The notes under the pieces were generated by a model. That model had not been told where the DNA came from. It made no database searches and saw only the letters and a list, made by a program, of their open reading frames with translations. This document shows, piece after piece, positions 55,777 to 64,000 of a DNA stretch of 64,000 bases (the stretch's first letter is position 1; each line of letters opens with the position of its first letter). Origin of the DNA: Ostreococcus mediterraneus. Lineage: Eukaryota > Chlorophyta > Mamiellophyceae > Mamiellales > Bathycoccaceae. The stretch lies in contig WMKK01000012.1 in NCBI GenBank assembly GCA_012295225.1, forward strand, positions 124,001 to 188,000, written 5' to 3'. The position numbers and the translations under genes were made by a program.

Positions 55777-57188
55777 TCAGCGCACGCAGCACCGAGACCA
55801 TGTTGACGACATCGGCGTCGTCGTCGACGCTGGCGCGCGCACAGGCGCCGTGGGCGACGCAGACGCGCGGGTGGGCGACGGCGAGGGCGTCTCGCGCGCG
55901 CCGGGCGTCGCGCGTCGTCGTGGCGCGCGCGCAGATGAGCACGTTTAGGGTCGCTGGTGAAGGCGCGTGCGAGCTCGGGGGTATCGATGCGCGCGCGACG
56001 TGCGACGCCAACGGCGCTCGAGGGACGATTGCGACGGGGCAGCCGTTTTTGGACCACATGATTGATCAGCTCACGGCGCACGCGCAGCTTGGGGTGTCGG
56101 TGCGCGTGACGCGGGACGGAGCGGCGTGCGCCGAGTGCGCGGACGCCGGGACGCCGCACGGCGCTGATGTGTTCGAAGCCAGCGGGCGGGCGCTCGGAAA
56201 GGCGATGAAAGCGATGTTGAGCGCGGGGGCGGGCGCAGGGACGAAGGCGCGGGCGCGGTTTGCGAGCCCGTTGGATGAGGCGTACGCTACGTGCGACGTC
56301 GAGTTGTACGGCGGACAAGGATTGGACACGTTTTCCTTGGCGCCGTACGGGCGTCCCGGGACAGCGGGCCGGTCGCACATCGGTACGTATCCCACGGCAC
56401 ATACTGAGGTGTTCTGGCGCGCGCTCGCGGAAGAATCTGGGGTGAGCTTGCGTTTGGTGAAGGAACGAGGCGATAACGCGCACCACATCGTCGAGTCGAC
56501 GTTCAAGGCTTTCGCGCGCGGTTTGCGCGCAGCTATGGACACCGTTGACGGTATTGACGTGTACGACTCGACGACTAAAAGTGATGAAGTGCGACACAGC
56601 GCGATTAAGCGGTCGACCAAGGAAACATCAATTGACGTGAAGCTCGATTTAGACGCCGACGGCGCGAACGCCTCGATTAGCACAGGCATCGTCGCCTTGG
56701 ATGGTTTGTTCTCAGCGATTCAACGCGAGGCAAATATCGGACTTGATATTGCCGCGAGTGGAGATTTATGGATTGATGATCACCACACCGCGGAAGACGT
56801 GTCGATTGCGGTCGGACAGGCGTTGAACAAGGCGTTGGGAACAAAGAAAGGGTGCAACCGCATGGGGAGCGCGACGTCCACGGAGGGCGCGGCGACGGTG
56901 GAGTGCGTGATGGATTTAAGTAACCGTCCGTATTTAGGCTACGGGCTCGAACTTGACTGNGACAAGGTTGGTGACTTGAGCGTAGAGATGGTGGAGCACA
57001 TGTTTATGAGCTTGACGTTTAACGGGCAAATGACGGTGCACTTGGTGGAGCACTCCCGCGGGTCGGATGAGGCGGAGGTCGCGATGGCTGCGGCGAAGGC
57101 GTTCGGGAAATGCTTGCGTCAGTGCGCGGCGATCGACCCGCGGCGGGCGGGAGCAGTGGCGAGTAGTAAAGGCACTTTATCCGTTTGA
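55767..57188 (+). CDS. HIS3: Imidazoleglycerol-phosphate dehydratase with two complementary IGPD domains
   Basis: The protein is 473 residues with a plastid transit peptide (about 1-55). Domain 1 (about 57-265) keeps FLDHMIDQLTAH (94-105), PLDEA (168-172) and NAHHIVESTFKAF (237-249), but the DDHHTxED motif is lost (about 123-135). Domain 2 (about 279-473) keeps RSTKETSI, WIDDHHTAED (335-344) and the C-terminal SSKGTLS (466-472). In domain 2 LDHM...H is replaced by ALDGLFSAIQREA, PLDEA by TEGAA, and AHHIVE by DEAEVA. The two domains thus together hold one full set of catalytic motifs. The enzyme makes imidazole acetol phosphate in histidine synthesis. One ambiguous base (n at 56960) falls in a TGN codon. 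Confidence 0.92.
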   Translation: MSSFSARSTETMLTTSASSSTLARAQAPWATQTRGWATARASRARRASRVVVARAQMSTFRVAGEGACELGGIDARATCDANGARGTIATGQPFLDHMIDQLTAHAQLGVSVRVTRDGAACAECADAGTPHGADVFEASGRALGKAMKAMLSAGAGAGTKARARFASPLDEAYATCDVELYGGQGLDTFSLAPYGRPGTAGRSHIGTYPTAHTEVFWRALAEESGVSLRLVKERGDNAHHIVESTFKAFARGLRAAMDTVDGIDVYDSTTKSDEVRHSAIKRSTKETSIDVKLDLDADGANASISTGIVALDGLFSAIQREANIGLDIAASGDLWIDDHHTAEDVSIAVGQALNKALGTKKGCNRMGSATSTEGAATVECVMDLSNRPYLGYGLELDXDKVGDLSVEMVEHMFMSLTFNGQMTVHLVEHSRGSDEAEVAMAAAKAFGKCLRQCAAIDPRRAGAVASSKGTLSV

Positions 57189-57277
57189 TTTAATTCAAAA
57201 CGCGCGGGAGCGCGTCGACTTTCATCTTCTACTTTACTATCATTCGCGCGGCGACTTCGTCGCCATTATCGCTACGT

Positions 57278-58066
57278 TTACTTATTCAGTAATCGCATAA
57301 CTAACGCAGAGACTTGCACTTGCAACTTATCCACTACACCTTGCGCCGCACTATCGCCATCGCACACCTCTCGCAAGTCCACGTCAACGCACGGCGGCGG
57401 ATTTGCCGCCTTGGACTTGGCGTCATTCACCACGTCCTCGACTAAACTCTTCGCCGCCGCGCGCAATCCCTCTTCATCGATGGATGCCCGCACTAAACTC
57501 GCATCAATACTTTCCAAGTACTTATTCACCCGTGCGAGCTCTTCAAGTGCCTCTTGTCCGCCGTCGCTCGCGAGCGCGTCGGCAAACTCTGTCAGCGGCG
57601 CCGTCTTCAACTTTTTCGGCATCGAGCGCAACTTCGCCTTAAACTCCGCATCCACTTGTTCGCACTGGGCATTCGCTAGGTTATGTATCTTTGTACACTC
57701 TTCGTCCACTGTGTGCGAGGGCAAACGAGCGTGTGGTCGTCAGTCGACGGGTGTTCGCGGCGCGGGGGTACTTAGGACGCAAACAGACACTTCAGCGGCA
57801 TTTGCATTCGACGTTCGACAGGGCGACGCGACGCTAAACGCACCCGCGCGTTCAAAGGCGAGAATGATCGCATCGATTTCAACGCTCGCCGCGCGCTTCG
57901 CGCCGTCCTCGTCGTCGTTCGACTCCGTGGGCGCCGAACACTGCGCCGCGGGCGACGATGCGGCGACAACTTCGTCGTTGGTCTTACGCGCGCTCGCGCT
58001 CGAGCGCGCCGCACGCGCAGGCGTGGTGTTGGCGATATCACGCAGAGGAGTGTGTACTTCAGCCAT
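57278..58066 (-). CDS. Borealin-like protein (two exons)
   Basis: The inferred exons are 57844-58066 and 57278-57708, giving 217 residues. The second ORF has no ATG of its own. Splicing fuses AIILAFERA to VDEECTKIHNLA in one helix. After a disordered N-terminus (MAEVHTPLRDIANTTPARAAR, with SP/TP-type sites) comes the borealin-like segment CEQVDAEFKAKLRSMPKKL then KTAPLTEF. This resembles the INCENP/survivin-binding N-terminal helix of borealin. A C-terminal helical part ends VVDKLQVQVSALVMRLL. Borealin is a chromosomal passenger complex subunit that positions Aurora B. The family call rests on this motif, so it is moderate. Confidence 0.6.
57709..57843 (-). other. Intron of borealin-like gene (135 bp)
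   Basis: On the minus strand the donor is GTGCGT and the acceptor CGCACACAG. A CTGAC branch motif lies at 57739-57743, with its A 31 bases from the 3' end. The intron is phase 1. Confidence 0.82.
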
Positions 58067-58291
58067 GCGCGGTGGTGACGGCGGCGGTGACGGTGGGAGG
58101 CGTCGCGCTGTGACGCTGCGCGCGCGCGTTTGCGCCCAACTCTCGTCGCGACGAAAACAAAAAAAAAACTCTTTTGCTATGAAAGTCCTTTACGTGCTAT
58201 TGAAAACAAACCTGTGTGAGCTACGATATGATGATATAGAACAACGCCGCCCTTCGACGCGCGACGTGTGAGACGCGTGTCCGCCCTCAAA

Positions 58292-58759
58292 CTATGAGTC
58301 TTCTCCAGCCAAACCTCCAAATTTTGCGCTCTCAACCAACGCGTCGTGCTCGCCGACCAACCTCGCAATCAGCTTCTTACTCGTCTCCTGTAAATGCCCC
58401 GCTATAAACACCTCATCGAGCACGTAATGCGCCTTATGGAAGTTAAACACCAAATCCAACTCGCACACGTTACCGAAATACTTGTCTAGAATTTCCACGT
58501 AGTGCTGAATCTGCTCCAGCGTCGCGAGCTCATTCGCCTCTCTATCCACCGCCAGGCAAAAATACAGCGACGCGTACTTTCTATATATCAACTTCATATC
58601 CTTATACTCCACCACGTTGCATGCCTTGGTCGGGCGAGGGATGATCGCGTTCACCGCGTCGCGTTCGATGCGCTTGCGATCTTTTTGCGACGTCACGACG
58701 TAGTACTTGGACAGGCGAATCTTCCCTTGTTTGGAGAACAACAGCGCGAAATGAATCAT
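58292..58759 (-). CDS. AP1S: AP-1 clathrin adaptor sigma subunit
   Basis: The protein is 155 residues from the ATG at 58759; frame upstream of that is basic and not conserved. The whole longin-like fold is visible: MIHFALLFSKQGKIRLSKYY, a basic phosphoinositide region (SQKDRKRIERDAV), then KLIYRKYASLYFCLAVDREA, the motif HYVEILDKYFGNVCELDL and FNFHKAHYVLDEVFIAG followed by LQETSKK. Sigma-1 helps bind dileucine sorting signals in trans-Golgi and endosome coats. CELDLVFNFHKAHYVLDE fits AP-1 or AP-2; the AP-1 call comes from overall similarity to plant sigma-1. Confidence 0.93.
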   Translation of the reverse strand: MIHFALLFSKQGKIRLSKYYVVTSQKDRKRIERDAVNAIIPRPTKACNVVEYKDMKLIYRKYASLYFCLAVDREANELATLEQIQHYVEILDKYFGNVCELDLVFNFHKAHYVLDEVFIAGHLQETSKKLIARLVGEHDALVESAKFGGLAGEDS

Positions 58760-59010
58760 CTGGCGTGCGCGGCGCGGGACGGAGGCGATCGCGTCTCCCC
58801 GCCGTCGCGCGCGACGCGTCGACGACTCGGCGGCCCGACACTCGCGCGCGACCGCGCCGTCCGCTCGAGGCGCCCACGCGGACGCCACCAATGTATCACC
58901 TCACTTATCCACAGCGCCGCGACGTCGACCTCGCGCGCGCGCCACTCGACGCCGCGCGCGAGGTGGACGCCGGCCCGACGCCCCGCGCGCGCGTTGTTTG
59001 ACACGCGACG

Positions 59011-60462
59011 ATGTTTACCGCGACGCACGGCGCGTCGCGCGCGATGGTGACGGGTGCGAATGCGCCGACGGCGCACCGCGCGGTCAAGGGACAGATGCGG
59101 CGCCGCGCCGCGGTGATTCGCGCGCCGCGCACGCACGGGGCGTCAGCGATGGACGAAGGCGTGACGACGCGCGATGATGATCGTTCTGGTGACGCGCCGG
59201 GGCAACAGGCGGGGTTTTTGAGCCCGTTTGGGGCGAGCACGGCGGTGTTGGAGCAGGCGCGCGAGCTCGAGGAGAAGAAGACCAAGCGAGGCGGCGCTCG
59301 AGAAATGATTGCGTTGAAAATTGACGAGGAGTGGTATGATTGCAGTGGATGGGCGATGGCGCATCCCGGTGGGTCGACGTTTGTGCGTTTGATGCATGGG
59401 CACGATGCGACGGATTTGTTTTATGCGTTGCACTCGTACGGGCCGAATGGCGCGGATGAGGCGATTCGTCGTTTGAAAATGCTTCCAAAGTGTGCGGCGC
59501 CGTATGATGAGGAAACGGAAGAGACGAAGCGGTTGACGACGGCGAATGCGGAGTTTGGCGAGTTGCGCGCGCAATTAGAACGCGAGGGTTGGTTTAAGCG
59601 TAATGTGTTGAGTGAGATTTCAATCTTGGTGCAAGTGTTGGGGTGCTACGTCGTCGGTCAAGCGGTGGCGGCGACGCATCCGGTGTTCGCCGCGCTCGCG
59701 ATTGGCGTCGGTATGCAGCAAGCCGGCTGGCTTGCGCATGACTACGTGCACGGTCGTGGTAAGTGGTGCTCGTTCATGCGGTGCTTTGGTGCGCTCACGA
59801 ATGGATTTTCCGCCGAGTGGTGGTCGCACAAGCACAATATGCACCACTCGTTTACGAATGTCGACGGCAAAGATGGTGACATCAAGCTCGAGCCGTTATA
59901 CTTTCTCTCGCCGCCTGAGGAAAGTGGACGTCCCGATAGTCCTTTGCGCAAGTACCAACACTTGTACGGCTACCCGTTGTATGCATTCACGTACATTTTG
60001 TGGCGACGCCACAGCGTCGCCAGCGCGTACGCCAGAAAGGACAAGAAGGAACTCGCCTTGCTCGGTTTGCACTACGCGTGGCTTTTCGGCACTCTCCCGC
60101 TCGGTGTTGCCATTGCTTCGATGCTCATCGGTGGTTTCTTGGTCGGATCGTTAGTCACGGCCACGCACCAAAGCGAAGAAATCATGTTCGAAGATGGTCA
60201 GTTTGTTGACCAACAATTCCGAAGCACGCGCGAAGCCAACGTGAGAAATCCCGTCGAACGTTGGTTGTGGGGAGGTATGGACACGCAATTGATTCACCAC
60301 TTGTTCCCGACCATGCCGCGCTACAAATTGCACAAGCTTCGTCCGATAGTGCAAAAGTGGGCCGAGAAGCATGGATATGACTTCCGCATCTCTGACTCGA
60401 TTGACATCTTAAAGAAGAACTACCGCCACCTCGAAGGCATCGCCGCGCTCGAGGCGATTTGA
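59011..60462 (+). CDS. Front-end fatty acid desaturase with N-terminal cytochrome b5, probably plastidial
   Basis: The protein is 483 residues. About 45 basic residues at the N-terminus look like a plastid transit peptide. The fused cytochrome b5 domain has its heme ligands in AMAHPGGSTF (about 119) and YALHSYG. The desaturase part carries HDYVHG (about 242), HKHNMHH (272-278) and the front-end form of the third box, QLIHHLFP (Gln for His). Such enzymes insert a double bond between an existing one and the carboxyl end (delta-6, -5, -4 or -8). The transit-like leader suggests an acyl-lipid delta-6 type in plastids. Regioselectivity cannot be read from sequence. Confidence 0.88.
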   Translation: MFTATHGASRAMVTGANAPTAHRAVKGQMRRRAAVIRAPRTHGASAMDEGVTTRDDDRSGDAPGQQAGFLSPFGASTAVLEQARELEEKKTKRGGAREMIALKIDEEWYDCSGWAMAHPGGSTFVRLMHGHDATDLFYALHSYGPNGADEAIRRLKMLPKCAAPYDEETEETKRLTTANAEFGELRAQLEREGWFKRNVLSEISILVQVLGCYVVGQAVAATHPVFAALAIGVGMQQAGWLAHDYVHGRGKWCSFMRCFGALTNGFSAEWWSHKHNMHHSFTNVDGKDGDIKLEPLYFLSPPEESGRPDSPLRKYQHLYGYPLYAFTYILWRRHSVASAYARKDKKELALLGLHYAWLFGTLPLGVAIASMLIGGFLVGSLVTATHQSEEIMFEDGQFVDQQFRSTREANVRNPVERWLWGGMDTQLIHHLFPTMPRYKLHKLRPIVQKWAEKHGYDFRISDSIDILKKNYRHLEGIAALEAI

Positions 60463-60602
60463 ACATTTCAACATTTTCCGAAGCAGCAGCAGCAACATAA
60501 CCGATTTTAAACATTTTACGTATACTATATTAGGGGCCCATGTGGTGAACACATCATAGTTGATGATTTTGTATTGACAACACTCTACTTACACCTTTTA
60601 CC

Positions 60603-61994
60603 TTACTTTCGACCAAACAAAGCTTTGAAAACAATGACGGTGTTGGCCACCAACGCGATGGCGCCGCTCACTTTTTGCACGAGACCGGGCTTGAACAACC
60701 CTTCTTTCTTAGGCAAGGGCAACTTCTTGTGCGTGAACGTCACGCCTTTGTCCTTGTTGCAGATTTGGCCAGTGCCACGCAACAGGCAGCGCGTAGTCAA
60801 CAAACCTTCGACGCCCACCGGACCGCGCGCGTGAATGCGAGAGGTTGAGATACCAACCTCCGCGCCGAGACCGAATCTGAAGCCGTCAGAGAAGCGCGTC
60901 GATGCGTTGTGAAACACGCACGCGCTATCGACCCGAGAGATAAATTCATCCGCCGTAGCTTGGTTGGAAGTGATGATGCAGTCCGTGTGCGCGGAACCGT
61001 TGGCATGAATATAATCAATGGCGTTGTCCATCGAACTCACGAGCTCAACGGAACACGCTGGACAGCCATACTCGTGTCTCAATGCTGGCGCGGGCGGGAG
61101 CTTGAGTTCCTTTTCCCCGCGAGGGCCACCAAAGAGTTCGACACCCGCCGCGCGCAACGCCGTCATGAGCTCCGCGGCTCCGCCAGTAGCCACCAACGAA
61201 TCATGGATTAACAATGTCTCCAGCGCGTTACACGCCGCAGGATAGTCAATCTTAGAGTCAATAGCGAGCTTAGACGCCATGTCTAAATCCGCGTCGGCGT
61301 CTACGTACATGTGCACCACGCCATCCGCGTGCCCGAGCACTGGGATCTTTGTGTTATTTTGAATATACGTCACCAACGAGTTCGAGCCGCGTGGGATCAC
61401 CAAATCAATCACGTCATCTAGCTTCAACAAGTCCGCCACCGCCTCGCGACCTTCGATCAAGCACACGCACTCCTTCGGTATACCAAACGCCTCGAACTCA
61501 TCCACGATGACCTCGCGCAACTTGGCGTTCGAGCTCGCCGCCTCCTTCCCACCCTTGAGCAACAACCCGTTGCCAGTGCGCAGCGCTAAACTCGCTATTT
61601 GCGGTAACGCGTCCGGTCGGCTCTCGAAAATAATCAACAGCACGCCCAAGGGCGCGGTGACTTTTGTCAACGTAAGCCCCTTGGCCAGCTCCATCGCGCT
61701 CAAAGGTTTCCCGATGGGCTCATCCATGTTCGCGATCGCGCGCGCACCGTCGGCGAGTTGTTTCACCTTACCGGGCTTTAACTTCAATCGCTGCAACAGC
61801 GCGTCGTCCACGTCGTTCGCCGCGGCGGCGCGCGCCATGTCTTCATCGTTCGCCGCTTGAATCTCATCTTCGCGGCGCTCGAGCGCGCTCGCGACGGCGC
61901 GAAGCAAGTCCGCGCGCTTCGCCGAGGACAGCAACTGGAGTTTACGGCTCGCATCGCGCGCCTTGCGCGCGAGATCGGCGGTTTCGGTCGACAT
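60603..61994 (-). CDS. Gamma-glutamyl phosphate reductase, stand-alone, with C-terminal hydrophobic tail
   Basis: The protein is 463 residues. The ALDH-like reductase is complete: VTAPLGVLLIIFESRPDA, TGNGLLLKGGKEAASSN, VIPRGSNSLVTYIQNNT, the catalytic-Cys motif KIDYPAACNALETLLIH (Cys about 255) and FGLGAEVGISTSRIHARGPV. It makes glutamate semialdehyde in proline synthesis. In land plants this domain is fused to glutamate kinase (P5CS). Here the protein begins directly with the reductase, as in bacterial ProA. After the usual end, a tail of about 40 residues (LPLPKKEGLFKPG then VSGAIALVANTVIVFKALF) looks like a membrane anchor. Confidence 0.92.
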   Translation of the reverse strand: MSTETADLARKARDASRKLQLLSSAKRADLLRAVASALERREDEIQAANDEDMARAAAANDVDDALLQRLKLKPGKVKQLADGARAIANMDEPIGKPLSAMELAKGLTLTKVTAPLGVLLIIFESRPDALPQIASLALRTGNGLLLKGGKEAASSNAKLREVIVDEFEAFGIPKECVCLIEGREAVADLLKLDDVIDLVIPRGSNSLVTYIQNNTKIPVLGHADGVVHMYVDADADLDMASKLAIDSKIDYPAACNALETLLIHDSLVATGGAAELMTALRAAGVELFGGPRGEKELKLPPAPALRHEYGCPACSVELVSSMDNAIDYIHANGSAHTDCIITSNQATADEFISRVDSACVFHNASTRFSDGFRFGLGAEVGISTSRIHARGPVGVEGLLTTRCLLRGTGQICNKDKGVTFTHKKLPLPKKEGLFKPGLVQKVSGAIALVANTVIVFKALFGRK

Positions 61995-62107
61995 GAAGGC
62001 GTCGCGTAATGTGGCGCTCGCCGTCAGTGGCCGTCAGTGGCGTCTGGCGCTGCGCGCGATGATGACGACGTCACTGTGCGACGCGCGAGGCGAAACGCGC
62101 CGCGCGC

Positions 62108-63415
62108 ATGACGTCGGCGACGTCGGAGGAGTTTGTTCGGCTCCCGCGCCTTCGCCGCGGCGCGTGCGAGGCGTTCTGCCCGCCGCGCGAGCGCGACGAC
62201 AGGCTCGCGCGTGGTCTGTTGGACCCGCTCGAACGCGCCGCCGACGACGGTGCGGGAGCCGTGTTGATCAAACGATACGCGCGAACGGTGGATGATGTAT
62301 TCGATGCGTCGAATGTGCGTTCGTTGGATGCGCTCGAGCGCGTGTGCGCGCACATTTATGCGTTGTGTCGTCGCCCCCGCGCGACGACGTCGGCGCGCGG
62401 GAAGCGCGCGTTCGCTATGGATAGATTACGCGCCGTGCGGCAAGATATGATCGTACAAGGGCTGACATCGACGTCGGAGTATTCGTTGTCGTCGTCGTGT
62501 GGCGATGACGGCGACGACGACGCGTCGATGCGACGGCAAAGGGCGATAGTTTTAGTGGAATCGATGATTCGGTTTGCGCTGGCGAGCGCGAGGGAAGCGG
62601 AGGTCGAAGCGACGTCGTCGTCGACTGGCGACGATGACGGCGATGCGAAACAGACGCGGTATGTCGTGATGAGTGAGAACGCATTGCACGACGAGCAGCT
62701 TGGGAAGACGTTTGGGATGGTTTTTGGGATGTATCGAGACGCGTCGCGCGAGGAGGACGCCAACAGACACCACGGCGAAATGTTTTCGTATTGGATGTGT
62801 TTACGCTTGAGTGATTCACGAGAGCTCGCGCGAGATTTACGCACGCTCGATGCATGCGTGATGTCGACGCCGCACGTGCGTTTCGCGCTCGACGTGCACC
62901 GCGCGTACGTCGATGGCAACTTTGTTCAGTTTTTCAAGCTCGTGGAGTCTGAGCGTTGCAATTATTTACACGCGTGCGCGCTCGAGAGACATTTTTCACG
63001 CGTACGCATCGACGCGTTGCGGTCGATGAATGCTGCAAATAACACCACGCCGATGACGTTTGACGAAATCGCGCGATTATTGCGCATAGATGATCCAACC
63101 GACGCGAAGTCGCTCTGCGAGCGTTGCTCGTTAACCGTCGCCGAACGCGGCGTATCGTTCAAGACGAGCGCGTTCATCACGCCAGACCTCGCGAACATCG
63201 ACGTGGCGTATGCATTACGCACAAAAACGTGCTCTGTCGTGGAGTCGAAGCTCAAGAACTGCACGCATGGCATACCATCGTCTGTCATCGACGGCGACGC
63301 GCGTCCCAAAACAGACGCCGACGCCGACATCATCGCCGCCAGGCGCGCCATCGACGCGGCCCGGCGCGCATTAGACGCATCCGCAGATGCCATCTCTAGC
63401 ATGACATTATCCTAG
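62108..63415 (+). CDS. SAC3/GANP-family protein
   Basis: The protein is 435 residues. It opens with a SAC3-type motif, CEAFCPPRERDDRLARGLLDPLER, then VLIKRYARTVDDVFDASNVRSL and the helical TPR/PCI-like core (FGMVFGMYRD, MFSYWMCLRL, VHRAYVDGNFVQFFKL, ALERHFSRVRIDALRSM). SAC3 domains scaffold mRNA export (TREX-2) or proteasome-lid-like complexes. The protein is short, lacking long FG or CID regions, so it resembles SAC3C/SAC3D1. The C-terminus is helical (ADIIAARRAIDAARRALD). Its start is 113 bases from the divergent reductase start. Confidence 0.82.
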   Translation: MTSATSEEFVRLPRLRRGACEAFCPPRERDDRLARGLLDPLERAADDGAGAVLIKRYARTVDDVFDASNVRSLDALERVCAHIYALCRRPRATTSARGKRAFAMDRLRAVRQDMIVQGLTSTSEYSLSSSCGDDGDDDASMRRQRAIVLVESMIRFALASAREAEVEATSSSTGDDDGDAKQTRYVVMSENALHDEQLGKTFGMVFGMYRDASREEDANRHHGEMFSYWMCLRLSDSRELARDLRTLDACVMSTPHVRFALDVHRAYVDGNFVQFFKLVESERCNYLHACALERHFSRVRIDALRSMNAANNTTPMTFDEIARLLRIDDPTDAKSLCERCSLTVAERGVSFKTSAFITPDLANIDVAYALRTKTCSVVESKLKNCTHGIPSSVIDGDARPKTDADADIIAARRAIDAARRALDASADAISSMTLS

Positions 63416-63537
63416 CACTAGAATTAGCGCACGAGAGATTGATACATGTAACTATCTTTGCGTAACGTCGGCATCGAGCTGACGCAGCCTCGCGCGCCGC
63501 TGCATATCCCCACACTCGACGCCTCGCGCCGCGAACC

Positions 63538-64000
63538 ATGCCCCAGCGCGAGCCCTCCCACGCGCACATCCTCACCCAACGCGTCGATATCGATGACCCC
63601 ACGTCGTCCATCGCGCCGCCAATCTACCCATCGACGACGTACGCGCGCGACAATGCGCACGCGCTCCCGACGGTTGGTCCCGGTGGCGCCACACTGTGCT
63701 ACGCTCGTCCGGATAATCCCACGCTGCGGCTGCCCGAACGCATGCTCGCCGAGCTCGAAGGCGGCGACGACGCGGCGTTGTTCGCGTCTGGCATGGCGGC
63801 GGTGACGTGCGTGTTGAATGCGGTGGTGAGAAAGGGGGAGATTGTGTTGTGCCCGAGACGCGGGTACTTTGCGGTGCGCGCGAGGATACGGGAGTGGTGC
63901 GAGGCGCACGGCGCGGAGGTGGTGCACTATGATCCGGAAGAGTACATTGAATTACCGGAAGAGGATGTGACGACACGTGGTGAAGGTGGGAGAGATCGAG
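63538..64000 (+). CDS. Cys/Met-metabolism PLP enzyme (cystathionine gamma-synthase-like), partial
   Basis: The frame is open from the ATG at 63538 to the window end, 154 codons, with the rest beyond. The opening shows SIAPPIYPSTTYARDN and then LCYARPDNPTLRLPERMLAE, the YxRxxNPT motif of the cystathionine gamma-synthase/lyase family. GDDAALFASGMAAVT follows, the PLP-phosphate-binding Ser/Gly loop. No transit peptide is seen at this start. Which member (gamma-synthase, beta- or gamma-lyase, methionine gamma-lyase) cannot be decided without the C-terminal half. A CTGAC close to an AG lies just upstream, so an earlier exon is possible. Confidence 0.85.
   Translation, partial: MPQREPSHAHILTQRVDIDDPTSSIAPPIYPSTTYARDNAHALPTVGPGGATLCYARPDNPTLRLPERMLAELEGGDDAALFASGMAAVTCVLNAVVRKGEIVLCPRRGYFAVRARIREWCEAHGAEVVHYDPEEYIELPEEDVTTRGEGGRDR

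Noticed and set aside
56960-56960. Ambiguous base possibly making a stop in HIS3
   Set aside because: The frame continues with conserved IGPD sequence on both sides, so TGN most likely codes Cys or Trp; it is an assembly ambiguity.
1-64000. Transposons, virus-like elements or rRNA genes
   Set aside because: No transposase, reverse transcriptase, integrase, capsid-like or rRNA-like sequence was recognised in any frame or strand.

Overview
The window looks like a piece of the nuclear genome of a very compact green picoalga of the Mamiellales, most like Ostreococcus. I infer this from the G+C-rich sequence, the very high gene density (about 45 protein genes in 64 kb), mostly intronless genes with intergenic gaps of tens to a few hundred bases, and the gene repertoire. 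That repertoire combines plastid carotenoid, chlorophyll and lipid enzymes with ordinary eukaryotic cell-cycle, secretion and RNA-decay genes. No transposon, virus-like element, CRISPR array or rRNA was seen. One tRNA gene, tRNA-Ala(CGC), is present.

Layout: 0-10 kb holds an unrecognised partial gene, ARL1, an ESCO/CTF7 cohesin acetyltransferase, phytoene desaturase, an NDPK-like membrane protein and RRN3. 10-25 kb holds a SDE3/MOV10-type helicase, MutS2, a DEDD exonuclease, a cytochrome-b5-like (MAPR) protein, WEE1, a glycosyltransferase-like type II membrane protein, glycine-cleavage T-protein and organellar RecA. 25-43 kb holds an LRR/ubiquitin-like protein with a Cys-rich ORF overlapping its start, a cyclophilin, an alpha/beta hydrolase, a 2OG-oxygenase-like protein, the tRNA, an mTERF-like protein, a PAO/TIC55-type Rieske oxygenase, NEMF/RQC2, PAT1 and a mitochondrial pyruvate dehydrogenase kinase. 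43-64 kb holds a RecD2-like helicase, an HU-like protein, PEX11, MTA nucleosidase, an SFI1-like protein, a Ycf33-like protein, a DDT/WHIM-like protein, leucyl aminopeptidase, a membrane protein, a double-domain IGP dehydratase (HIS3), a borealin-like protein, AP-1 sigma, a front-end desaturase, gamma-glutamyl phosphate reductase, a SAC3-family protein and the start of a Cys/Met-metabolism PLP enzyme.

Splicing: I resolved five introns in four genes. All begin GTGCG or GTACG, all have a CTGAC or CTAAC branch-point-like motif 27-46 bases before the acceptor, and each restores one continuous conserved protein. This rule gave gene starts that a simple ORF search misses, including a 5-nt first coding exon in PAT1.

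Functional themes: several bacterial-type DNA-maintenance genes with N-terminal targeting-like extensions (MutS2, RecA, RecD2, HU), plus an mTERF-like gene, suggest organelle genome upkeep. The most striking protein is HIS3. It carries two IGP-dehydratase domains, and each has lost the catalytic motifs that the other keeps.
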